From Undibacterium sp. (GTDB lineage: Bacteria > Pseudomonadota > Gammaproteobacteria > Burkholderiales > Burkholderiaceae_D), in assembly GCA_019752975.1 (NCBI GenBank), contig JAIELM010000184.1:1-11222 (forward strand): DNA of 11,222 nucleotides. Direction: 5' to 3'. The stretch's first letter is position 1. Every line of letters starts with the position of its first letter. A program made the translations under genes and the position numbers. Shown here one piece after another: positions 1-7,145 of the stretch. The notes below the pieces were generated by a model, which saw only the letters and a program-made list of their open reading frames with translations, searched no databases and had not been told where the DNA came from.

Positions 1-1027
1 CGTGCAGCATGGAGGGCTTTGGTGGTTGTGGATAGACGTAGAAGAAGACGGCGGAGGCGAGGTTGAGCCAGGTATCTGCAACTAGTTCTGGTTTATCTAA
101 CAGCGTGCGTACTGTGCCGTACATGGCATCAGAAAAAGGACCGTAGTTGTAGTTGTAAGAGAGTTGTTTAGCGCCACGTCCATAATATTTTTTAAAGCGT
201 CCACTGGCGTCTTTGCCGCACGGCCAAGTTTGTCCTTGCCAAGTGTTGGGGTCGCATTCGGCGTTATAGCCGCAACTGGTATCTGTGTCCGAGCAGCCAG
301 CTTCTTTTAAAAAATACAGACCTTGACGCCATTGTGGAATGGCTGAGTTGGGATCATGCGCGCCGGTTTCTTGGGCGAAGTGGGCGAACATGGTGGCGAG
401 ACCTTTACGGCAAATCGCATCGGCGTTGCGTCCGTCTTTGTAGTCGTCACAGACGGCGGGAAATTTTGCAATCGCTTGTAGGAAGCGCACGTAGGTATAG
501 CTGGCATTTCGTGACGCAAAAAGGGTTTGCCAATCATTGTCGTTTAAAAGTTTTTCTACCCGTTTGACATTGATAGGATTGGCTGCGCGTCCGGGAGCGA
601 CGGCTTCAACTGAAGCGGTATCTAGGGTTCTAATCGAGGCTTTAATTTGTTGGAATAGCGGGTTGGAGGTCTTGGCAATTTCTGCTGCTTGCGCCTCTTT
701 GAGGGTTGGAATGCCCTTTACCCCTCCACCCGGGTCAGTGCCGCCATCATCGGGCGTGCATTCGCCTGCTGGTCTTGCTTCCCATACGTCGCTGGCACCG
801 GGAGCGTTATTTTGGCTCCACCATTTGGCGCGCCACGAGGTTTTGTTGGCGATAGCGTAGTCGTTTTTTTGATAGACTTTAGTCGCTTGCCAGTTGCCGC
901 AGAGTGGTAAAGCACTATTTTGTGGCGCGGACTTGGCATCACTTTGAGTTGCCAAGCTGATGCCCATGATGAGACTAGCTAGATTGAGGGTGAGGGCAAG
1001 TTGGGACTGCCATTTTATGAATTTCAC
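1..1027 (-). CDS. Secreted GH19 chitinase with CBM5/12 module (3' end outside window)
   Basis: Hydrolyses beta-1,4 bonds of chitin by the inverting GH19 mechanism, outside the cytoplasm. I read 342 residues with no stop before the window edge, so the C-terminus is missing. Residues 1-31 are a signal peptide (Lys-rich start, hydrophobic core, cleavage near SDA). Residues about 42-90 are a CBM5/12 chitin-binding module with the family's AKWWSQN aromatic patch and flanking cysteines. A short Gly/Asp/Pro linker (92-103) follows. The GH19 domain starts about residue 108: HFAQETGAHD carries the expected general acid Glu220, followed by WRQGLYFL, GQTWPCGKD and YYGRGAKQLSYNYNYG (substrate-cleft motifs). 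The start is GTG at 1027, chosen because GGAGAA lies 6 nt upstream and the signal peptide begins there; the in-frame ATG at codon 21 would cut the signal peptide. It lies 126 bp downstream of the GH18 chitinase on the same strand, probably co-transcribed subject to the hairpin between them. Confidence 0.95.
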   Translation of the reverse strand, partial: MKFIKWQSQLALTLNLASLIMGISLATQSDAKSAPQNSALPLCGNWQATKVYQKNDYAIANKTSWRAKWWSQNNAPGASDVWEARPAGECTPDDGGTDPGGGVKGIPTLKEAQAAEIAKTSNPLFQQIKASIRTLDTASVEAVAPGRAANPINVKRVEKLLNDNDWQTLFASRNASYTYVRFLQAIAKFPAVCDDYKDGRNADAICRKGLATMFAHFAQETGAHDPNSAIPQWRQGLYFLKEAGCSDTDTSCGYNAECDPNTWQGQTWPCGKDASGRFKKYYGRGAKQLSYNYNYGPFSDAMYGTVRTLLDKPELVADTWLNLASAVFFYVYPQPPKPSMLH

Positions 1028-1033
1028 GGTAGA

Positions 1034-1039
1034 TTCTCC
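1034..1039 (-). promoter_or_regulatory. Ribosome binding site fixing the GTG start of the GH19 gene
   Basis: On the minus strand GGAGAA lies 6 nt before GTG. It supports the non-ATG start, which also gives a complete signal peptide. A small stem of five base pairs with a four-base loop (CCAGC/GCTGG, 1053-1066) sits just upstream of it and may be incidental. Confidence 0.7.
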
Positions 1040-1083
1040 AAGGCGAGATGATCCAGCTGGTGCTGGTCGATGTTCTTTTAACG

Positions 1084-1141
1084 AAAAAAGGGTGCAGCGG
1101 TCTCAACGCTTACCATGTCGTATATTGATCAAGACCACTGC
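1084..1141 (-). terminator. Terminator- or attenuator-like hairpin between the two chitinase genes
   Basis: Reading the minus strand after the GH18 stop, GCAGTGGTCT is followed 28 nt later by AGACCGCTGC, giving a 10-bp stem with one G-U wobble. ACCC and a run of six T follow directly. This is the layout of an intrinsic terminator, although the loop is long. No convincing promoter fits between the T-run and the GH19 start, so it may be a partial terminator that sets the GH18:GH19 ratio. Confidence 0.5.
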
Positions 1142-1153
1142 GGGGGAAACTAT

Positions 1154-3538
1154 TTATTTGATGTAGGCTAAGTTAGGCTGCTCGGCACGAATCGCGTACG
1201 GTTTACCTTTGATATACACCGCGAAATTGGACGGGCCGGTCAGTGGCAAGTAGTACACCAAGGCGACTGTTGTGCTGGCGCCAGCGGCGAGGCTAGACCA
1301 CGTAGGAATTTTCATGGAGACGCGGTGTAGATCACCCTTTAAACCACCGATGTTATTCCCGCTATGCGCCACGCTAACTACCTTGGTGCCGAAGCTGGTT
1401 TGGTCGGTCATGGTCGCTGGGGCAGAAGTCGGGATGTCAAATTGAATTTCGGTTCCTCCTGGTAGCGCATAGGTCGAGTTATTGGTGATCGTCATGGTCG
1501 GGTTGATCGGGTAGTTGTTGTCGCCAAGCGCATACTTACTCAAGGAAAAACGGATATCTATCGCTCCTATGGTTGGCGCTTGTTTGCTCAGTTTGTTTTC
1601 ATACGGTGTCGCGTTGACGAATGCCGTGTTGAATTTGCGGGTCAGCGTACTGCCCATGAAGTATTCGCCTTGGCCATTGTTGCGGCTGGCATTCCAATCA
1701 TAGTCACCGGCCAGTTCCCAGAACATTACGCCACCAATACCGTGATCGATTATCCATTGGGCTTTCTTTTGTACTGAAGTTTCGTCTTCGGTGGAGATGA
1801 AGACGCCTTTTTGTGCATTCCATAGCCACGGTGCGACCAAGGTGGCGTTGTAATTGCGTACGTAGCTGCCAGTCATTCTGTCGTCAGGATCGGTTGCGGG
1901 TGTTAATCCATAGGCGGCGATGTAGGAGCCGGGTTTATTTTGCTCTAGGTTTTTGGCGTGCCACATGGGATTGCCACCACCACCCATTTCTTTGCCTTGT
2001 TCATCTAAATCATGCCAAATATTATCGATACCGACTGCACCAGCGCCGCAAAGTGGCACGCCAGTTGGGCAACCAGTGCCGGTTGATTTACCCCATAGAC
2101 CGTTAGTGCCACCGGAGACGCCTTTCCAGCCGCGGGTGTAATAAGGTACGCCCATATTGATACGACCCGATTGCATTGCCCCTCTAAAATAATGATAAGC
2201 CCAGTCGGTATTGAGGTAGCCTATGCTGCCATATTGCGCCGAGGTGTAGACACTCCAACGAACTAATTCCGCATCTTTGCCGTCGTCAAATAGCGCTGCA
2301 TTGGGGCCGACAAATTCATTCCAAGCACCGTGTAAGTCATAGGTCATGATGTTGGCGAAATCGAGGTATTGCAGTCCTGCGTAGTTTTCCATTCCACGTA
2401 ACATCCAAGCGGAAGCTGTGGCGGCGATGGAGAGTTGATAGTAGCGATTGTCTGCTGTGGATGCGACATCGAGTTTTTCACGTAGGGTTTTTAAGAGCGC
2501 GGTATAGCTTTTCATGAGACCAGCACGACGGGCATTGGCGACGCTCCAATCGATAGGATTGCCAGCGTCTTTCATCGAGGTAGGGTATTCATAATCGATG
2601 TCGGCTCCATCAAAATTATATTTGCGCAAAAATGCGACTACCGAGTCAGCAAAAGTATTGATGCCGGCGGTGTTGATCGAACCATCGGCATTGGTGGTCA
2701 TGCTGTAGAAGCCACCATTGTCGATACGTTTGCCTGTTGCATCAAAAAATCCGCCAGTCTCAGCCCAGCCACCAATCGAGACTAAGGTTTTGACATTGGG
2801 GTATTGTTTTTTGAATTTGTTGAGTAAATTGAAGTGGCCTTTGTAGCTGTAGGCCGGATCCATTTCAGCACCAGCCACGCCGGGCCATTCCATCCCTGTT
2901 GCGGAATTTTGTGGATCATTGTCTGGGCCAACGGAAACCTTATTGCCCTCTACGTGAGCGAAGGCAAAATTGATGTGAGAAAGTTTGTCCCATGGGATAT
3001 TGTTGGCGAGATAGGATGGGCTACCATCTTTGCCGGTGCGCCAACTGGTGAAATAGCCGATGATGCGGCGTTTGAGTCCGCCGAGTTTTTCGCGGCCATT
3101 GGTATCATAGGCTAGACAGTAAGGTGGATTGGTACCTGCAGTCATGGTCATGCCATCGGGACGGCACAGTGCTTGACCCGTAGGTGCTGGAACGGGTGTT
3201 AATACCGGATCAGTACCGCCAGGTGGTGTTCCCCCACAATCGCCGACTAACTTCCATGGACCATCGCCGACCGCTGGCGTATTGCCTTGAGTCCACCATT
3301 TGGCACTCCATTCCTGATTGCCGTAAGAGACCTTGGCACCACCGTTGTACACCGTTGCCGCATTCCAAGCTGGTGAAGTGCAGGCGGCAGCTAGAGAAGC
3401 TTGGCTGGTGGTTTTTGCAAAAGGGTTGCTGATGTGCGGGTTATTTGTGTCGCTTGCCAAGCTCAAGCTTGAAGTCGTACCGACGAATAATATGCAGGCT
3501 AAGTTGATCGCAAACGTGTTTGTTCCTTGATGTTTCAT
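1154..3538 (-). CDS. Secreted multidomain GH18 chitinase (CBM5/12, GH18, C-terminal domain)
   Basis: Retaining chitinase acting on extracellular chitin by substrate-assisted catalysis; 794 residues. The signal peptide covers about residues 1-28 (cleavage near SLA-S). A CBM5/12 module at about 52-102 has AKWWTQG, a Pro/Gly/Thr linker at about 103-122, and the GH18 barrel at about 157-640. The barrel shows the SxGG strand LVSIGGW, the catalytic FDGADIDYEYP with Asp310, Asp313, Asp315 and acid Glu317, the MTYDLHG strand with Tyr400, and the barrel-closing FWELAGDYDW with Trp607. Residues about 658-790 form a beta-rich domain resembling the bacterial chitinase C-terminal domain (ChiC type). The catalytic set is intact. 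I chose ATG at 3538 over the in-frame ATG at 3553, because GGAGGAG lies 5 nt before 3538 and would otherwise be inside the coding region. It is the first gene of the chitinase pair; GH19 follows after 126 bp. Confidence 0.96.
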   Translation of the reverse strand: MKHQGTNTFAINLACILFVGTTSSLSLASDTNNPHISNPFAKTTSQASLAAACTSPAWNAATVYNGGAKVSYGNQEWSAKWWTQGNTPAVGDGPWKLVGDCGGTPPGGTDPVLTPVPAPTGQALCRPDGMTMTAGTNPPYCLAYDTNGREKLGGLKRRIIGYFTSWRTGKDGSPSYLANNIPWDKLSHINFAFAHVEGNKVSVGPDNDPQNSATGMEWPGVAGAEMDPAYSYKGHFNLLNKFKKQYPNVKTLVSIGGWAETGGFFDATGKRIDNGGFYSMTTNADGSINTAGINTFADSVVAFLRKYNFDGADIDYEYPTSMKDAGNPIDWSVANARRAGLMKSYTALLKTLREKLDVASTADNRYYQLSIAATASAWMLRGMENYAGLQYLDFANIMTYDLHGAWNEFVGPNAALFDDGKDAELVRWSVYTSAQYGSIGYLNTDWAYHYFRGAMQSGRINMGVPYYTRGWKGVSGGTNGLWGKSTGTGCPTGVPLCGAGAVGIDNIWHDLDEQGKEMGGGGNPMWHAKNLEQNKPGSYIAAYGLTPATDPDDRMTGSYVRNYNATLVAPWLWNAQKGVFISTEDETSVQKKAQWIIDHGIGGVMFWELAGDYDWNASRNNGQGEYFMGSTLTRKFNTAFVNATPYENKLSKQAPTIGAIDIRFSLSKYALGDNNYPINPTMTITNNSTYALPGGTEIQFDIPTSAPATMTDQTSFGTKVVSVAHSGNNIGGLKGDLHRVSMKIPTWSSLAAGASTTVALVYYLPLTGPSNFAVYIKGKPYAIRAEQPNLAYIK

Positions 3539-3543
3539 TGTGT

Positions 3544-3550
3544 CTCCTCC
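3544..3550 (-). promoter_or_regulatory. Strong Shine-Dalgarno deciding the GH18 start
   Basis: GGAGGAG on the minus strand, 5 nt before the ATG at 3538. It overlaps the codons that would follow the alternative upstream ATG at 3553, so the upstream start is unlikely. Confidence 0.85.
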
Positions 3551-3559
3551 CATTTTTGA

Positions 3560-3581
3560 ACTTGGATTGTGGGCTCCAAGT
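3560..3581 (-). repeat. Inverted repeat in the GH18 leader
   Basis: Perfect 7-bp arms ACTTGGA and TCCAAGT are separated by 8 bp, 9 nt upstream of the GH18 Shine-Dalgarno. It could be a protein operator or a 5' leader stem-loop affecting translation or mRNA stability. There is no T-run, so it is not an intrinsic terminator. Confidence 0.45.
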
Positions 3582-3945
3582 ATGCCTAAATGCTGCTGGT
3601 TTGGCTTATTATGGTTTTGTAGTGGTATTGATTTGGTGCCATTCCAGTTGTGCAGTGTAATCCAGTCTGAGTGTAGTGCAAGTGGTTTTTAAAAATTTGT
3701 TTTTTTATTTCTATATAATAACTATTTTAGTGGGTGTACAGAATAAATTCTTGATTTTTAAAGTTCAACTGGTATCTATACTTGTAAAGTAAATTCTTAT
3801 AATTTAATTCAAATAAGCTTTCCTTGTTGTAATTTTAAGAAAGACACTAGACAATCAGGAAAATTTCCAGCATCGTGGAGTTTTTCTAATGCAACTACGA
3901 ATAGTAGGGGGATTTGATAGTGGAAATCGTCAGTGGAAACAGTTT
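3582..3945. other. AT-rich intergenic region without a supported gene
   Basis: About 360 bp between the GH18 leader and the inverted-repeat element, much richer in A and T than the flanking genes. I see no convincing coding sequence. It should hold the promoter of the chitinase pair (best candidate at 3740-3768, minus strand) and perhaps the original promoter of the plus-strand GGDEF-EAL gene. A perfect TATAAT lies at 3798-3803 on the plus strand but has no good -35 box at 16-18 bp. Confidence 0.6.
3740..3768 (-). promoter_or_regulatory. Candidate sigma70 promoter of the chitinase pair
   Basis: On the minus strand TTGAAC (-35, 4/6 match) and TATTCT (-10, 4/6 match) are 17 bp apart. It would give a leader of nearly 200 nt before the GH18 start. 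A weaker alternative nearer the gene is TTGCAC with TACACT at 3654-3681, spacing 16. Such matches are common in AT-rich DNA, so this is tentative. Confidence 0.3.
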
Positions 3946-4047
3946 AGGACTTACGCAACACAGACGTTGGCGTTGTTGCTATCGCCTTGTCGTACAAAGT
4001 ACTGCCTGCGGCTCTGCACCTAGCCTGCGCAATTTGGCGTAAGTCCT
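3946..4047. mobile_element. 102-bp MITE-like element with 11-bp terminal inverted repeats
   Basis: The ends are perfect inverted copies: AGGACTTACGC at 3946-3956 and GCGTAAGTCCT at 4037-4047. Pairing continues inward (CAA with TTG) across one extra base. The interior is GC-rich relative to its flanks and structured: GGCG/CGCC and GTAC-AAA-GTAC hairpins, and a direct repeat GCCTGCG. It encodes no transposase. Length, terminal repeats and composition contrast fit a non-autonomous MITE or IS remnant. A target duplication is not clear: taking the ends as GGAC...GTCC, the flanks are TTA and TCA, which differ at the middle base. It ends 22 bp before the start of the GGDEF-EAL gene, and its right arm contains the last in-frame stop upstream of that gene. 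Confidence 0.65.
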
Positions 4048-4069
4048 CACTCTGCTCGGGATTAGTTAC

Positions 4070-7060
4070 ATGATTTTGGATAAACCCAGGTTCTTACTCT
4101 GCTTGATTTTGCTCTCTGCGGCATTCTTGCTGTGGTGTGCATTATATTTATGGAAGAAAGTGGTAGGAGCACCAGCCCCAACACTTCACCGCCATCTTGA
4201 ACATATGGCGAGGTCAGATTTTTCTGAGAAAATTGAGGTTCCCGTCGGTGCCGAAAATAGTGTGCTGGCTTCCTTGCAGTTGGCCCAAAACAGTTTGGCG
4301 AATCTCGAAGAATATCGGCAAATGCTAGAAACGACACACCAGCGTTTGAGCCAATTTTATGCCGTACTCAGCCAATGTAATCAAGCCATCGTTCGCAGTC
4401 GAAGTGAAGCAGAATTATTTCAACAAATCTGTCACGATAGCGTTGGCTATCACGGTATTTGCATGGCTTGGATAGGACTGGTTGACGCTACTGGTCAGCG
4501 CATCATTCCTATCATTGCGGCAGGCGAAGCAACTGATATTTTATTTGAACAAGTCTTCTCGCTAGCGCCGCAAGGTTTGGAAAGTACGACTTTATTTTTG
4601 TCCTCTGTGCGGCAGGCTAAGGCGCAATGGTGCCAAGATTTGGCGATCGCGTATCCGCACAAAAAGTGGAACTCCGATAGCGATCATGTCGCTTGGAAAT
4701 CAGCGGCTTCACTTCCCTTATTTAAGAACAATGTGGTGTACGGTAGTTTGAACTTATACGCGAGAACGATCAGTGAGTTTGATACGCAAGTGCAAGCACT
4801 GTTAATAGAAATGGCTATGGATATTAGTTTTGCCTTGAACCGTTTTGAGCTAGAAGCTGGAAGGCAACGTTCCCGGCGCATGGAAGCACTGCGTAGTTTT
4901 ATGCTTGAAAAAATTAATAGTACCTATGTTTTAGATCATTTTTTTCGTGAAGTTACGCTCTACTTAGAAAGCATCATTCCTCATAGTCTTTGCACCATTG
5001 TGTTATTGGATAAAAGCGGCAGTCATTGTAAGGTGGCCGCAGCTGCCAGTCTGCCAGATTTTTTTACTACCGCCATAGATGGGCTTGCGATTGGTGAAGG
5101 CGTTGGTTCTTGTGGGCATACGATGTATTCGGGAACTCGTACGATCGTCGATGATATTGCCACTCATCCCTATTGGAGAAATTTTAAAATTTTGGCTGAA
5201 AGCGCCGGTTTAGCTGCATGCTGGTCGCAGCCGATACGTGCGTCGAATAATCAAATCCTTGGTGCTTTTGCCGTCTATCATCCATCACCGACCAAGCCAG
5301 AAAGTGCTCAATTACAGTTACTAGAAATGTCTGCTCACTTTCTCTCCATCGCGATTGAACGTGAGCGCGCTGAAGTGAGTTTGCGTAAGCTCTCGCAAGC
5401 GGTAGAACAAAGTCCCAATATTATTATCATTACCGATACCGATGCGCACATAGAATATGTGAATGCTGCCTTCATTGCAAAAACGGGACAGACGCTAGTG
5501 CAAGTGCAGGGCAAACGACCCAGTGTTTTGCAGTCGGATAGGAACCCGCTATTTACTTATGAAGAAATATGGGACAAATTAAGACATGGTGAGAGTTGGC
5601 AAGGTGAATTGGTCAATCGCTATATGGATGGAGAAGAATACACAGAGCTTGCACATATTTCTCCGGTGCGCGATGCGGATGGTAAGGTAACCCATTTTCT
5701 ATCGGTGCAAGAAGATATCAGCGACAAAAAACGTACTGAAGAGCGGATACAATACTTAGCACATTATGATGTGCTTACTGGATTGCCGAATCGTGTTTTA
5801 TTGGAGGAACGAGCGCATATTTCACTGGCCGCAGCTAAACGCAAATCGATTCCTTTGACATTAATGTTTTTTGATCTTGATCATTTTAAGAATATCAATG
5901 ATTCATTAGGGCATAGCATAGGCGATAATTTATTGGCGGAATTGGCCAATCGCCTGCTAGCGACCTTACGCGAAGGAGATACGATTTCTCGTTTGGGTGG
6001 CGATGAATTTATTTTGGTATTGCCAGGTGTGGATGAGTTGGGCGCAGAGCATGTCGCCGAAAAATTACTTCGAACCTTGAGTCAATCTTATCAATTCGGG
6101 CAATATGATTTAAATGTGTCGGCCTCGATAGGAATTGCCATTTTTCCTCAAGATGGAGAGGATTTAGAGACCTTATTGCGTAATGCAGACACCGCCATGT
6201 ACCGCGCTAAAAAAGATGGACGCAATCAATTTCGCTTTTTCACACAAGATATGCAAGCGCGTTCTGGTCGACATTTACAGTTGGTCAATGCGCTACGTTA
6301 TGCTTTGCAACGTAATCAATTACAGGTGGTGTATCAACCGCAAATAAGCATGGAGGATGAACGCGTCATTGGTACAGAAGCCTTACTTCGCTGGCGCCAT
6401 CCTGAGTTAGGACTGGTTTCGCCAGCAGAATTTATTCCCGTGGCTGAAGAGACTGGGATGATACTTCCTATCGGTGAATGGGTATTACGCTGCGCGGTTC
6501 AACAAACCAAAGAGTGGCAAGAACAGGGCTGGTCAGGTCTGGGCGTGGCAGTCAACTTGTCGACCGTTCAGTTTCGACATGCTGAACTTCCTGATACTGT
6601 TTCGCACATTCTAAGTGAGGCACAACTTGACCCGAAGTATTTGGAATTGGAACTCACTGAAGGGGTGGCGATGAACGACCCGGCGGGCGCGATAGTGATT
6701 ATGAATCTTCTCGATGCTCGCGGAATAAAAATGTCGATTGATGATTTTGGTACCGGCTATTCTTCGCTCAGCTATCTGAAGAGATTTAAAGTAGGCAAAC
6801 TCAAAATTGATCAATCGTTTGTACGCGACATTGATACTGACCCGGAAGACAAGGCGATCGTCAGTGCAGTGATCAGCATGGCCAAAAGTCTAGGTCTGCA
6901 AACCATTGCAGAAGGAGTGGAGACCGAACAGCAATTGTCATTTTTACGTGAGAGGGGTTGTGATGAAGCACAAGGTTATTATTTTTCAAAACCCTTGACG
7001 CCGGCGCAGTTTGAGACTTTTATGTCGAATCGGCAGATTGAGAATGCACAGGAAGTGTAA
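4070..7060 (+). CDS. Membrane HAMP-GAF-GAF-PAS-GGDEF-EAL cyclic-di-GMP protein
   Basis: Predicted bifunctional cyclic-di-GMP turnover protein of the inner membrane, 996 residues. One transmembrane helix (about 8-28) leads into a HAMP domain (about 32-85, with Pro36, MARSDFSEKI and AENSVLASL). Two GAF domains follow (about 95-260 and 275-432), then a PAS domain with a PAC-like end (about 437-552). The GGDEF domain (about 560-725) has an intact RLGGDEF (GGDEF 643-647) and, five residues before it, the inhibitory-site pattern RxxD (Arg634-Asp637). The EAL domain (about 735-985) has TEALLRW, ELTEG, DDFGTGYSSL, KLKIDQSFV, AEGVET and QGYYFSKP, so both active sites look complete. Which activity dominates cannot be told from sequence. 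The Shine-Dalgarno is weak (GGGA about 9 nt upstream). Relatives with a HAMP usually have two helices flanking a periplasmic sensor; here only one is encoded and the MITE-like element abuts the start, so the N-terminus may be truncated. Confidence 0.93.
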   Translation: MILDKPRFLLCLILLSAAFLLWCALYLWKKVVGAPAPTLHRHLEHMARSDFSEKIEVPVGAENSVLASLQLAQNSLANLEEYRQMLETTHQRLSQFYAVLSQCNQAIVRSRSEAELFQQICHDSVGYHGICMAWIGLVDATGQRIIPIIAAGEATDILFEQVFSLAPQGLESTTLFLSSVRQAKAQWCQDLAIAYPHKKWNSDSDHVAWKSAASLPLFKNNVVYGSLNLYARTISEFDTQVQALLIEMAMDISFALNRFELEAGRQRSRRMEALRSFMLEKINSTYVLDHFFREVTLYLESIIPHSLCTIVLLDKSGSHCKVAAAASLPDFFTTAIDGLAIGEGVGSCGHTMYSGTRTIVDDIATHPYWRNFKILAESAGLAACWSQPIRASNNQILGAFAVYHPSPTKPESAQLQLLEMSAHFLSIAIERERAEVSLRKLSQAVEQSPNIIIITDTDAHIEYVNAAFIAKTGQTLVQVQGKRPSVLQSDRNPLFTYEEIWDKLRHGESWQGELVNRYMDGEEYTELAHISPVRDADGKVTHFLSVQEDISDKKRTEERIQYLAHYDVLTGLPNRVLLEERAHISLAAAKRKSIPLTLMFFDLDHFKNINDSLGHSIGDNLLAELANRLLATLREGDTISRLGGDEFILVLPGVDELGAEHVAEKLLRTLSQSYQFGQYDLNVSASIGIAIFPQDGEDLETLLRNADTAMYRAKKDGRNQFRFFTQDMQARSGRHLQLVNALRYALQRNQLQVVYQPQISMEDERVIGTEALLRWRHPELGLVSPAEFIPVAEETGMILPIGEWVLRCAVQQTKEWQEQGWSGLGVAVNLSTVQFRHAELPDTVSHILSEAQLDPKYLELELTEGVAMNDPAGAIVIMNLLDARGIKMSIDDFGTGYSSLSYLKRFKVGKLKIDQSFVRDIDTDPEDKAIVSAVISMAKSLGLQTIAEGVETEQQLSFLRERGCDEAQGYYFSKPLTPAQFETFMSNRQIENAQEV

Positions 7061-7084
7061 TTTTCTATTTCTATAAAATACCTG

Positions 7085-7117
7085 CAATGTAAATGAGAGG
7101 TCAATGTAAACGAGGTG
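7085..7117. repeat. Imperfect tandem repeat between convergent gene ends
   Basis: Two adjacent near-copies of about 17 bp, CAATGTAAATGAGAGGT then CAATGTAAACGAGGTGT, in the 85-bp gap between the GGDEF-EAL stop and the phosphofructokinase stop. The genes converge here, but I see no hairpin with a T-run on either strand, so termination is not explained by an obvious intrinsic terminator. Confidence 0.4.
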
Positions 7118-7145
7118 TCAATTTCGTTCCAGATATTGAGACCGA

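Noticed and set aside
537..942. Frames on both strands inside the GH19 gene
   Set aside because: They lie within a clearly recognisable GH19 chitinase reading frame and have low-complexity or arginine/serine-rich shadow translations.
3538..3553. Upstream ATG at 3553 as GH18 start
   Set aside because: It would place the strong GGAGGAG ribosome site inside the coding sequence and add MGGDT before a normal signal peptide.
3889..4023. 44-codon reading frame starting MQLRIVGGF with GGAG upstream, running into the inverted-repeat element
   Set aside because: More than half of it lies in the MITE-like element, it resembles no family I know, and it ends at a stop inside the element. It could be a disrupted gene start, but nothing else supports it.
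3946..4047. Full insertion sequence or integron attachment site
   Set aside because: The element is only 102 bp, has no transposase or integrase reading frame, and no exact target duplication, so only a non-autonomous element is supported.
7061..7145. Bidirectional terminator between the convergent genes
   Set aside because: No stable inverted repeat is visible on either strand, only direct repeats.
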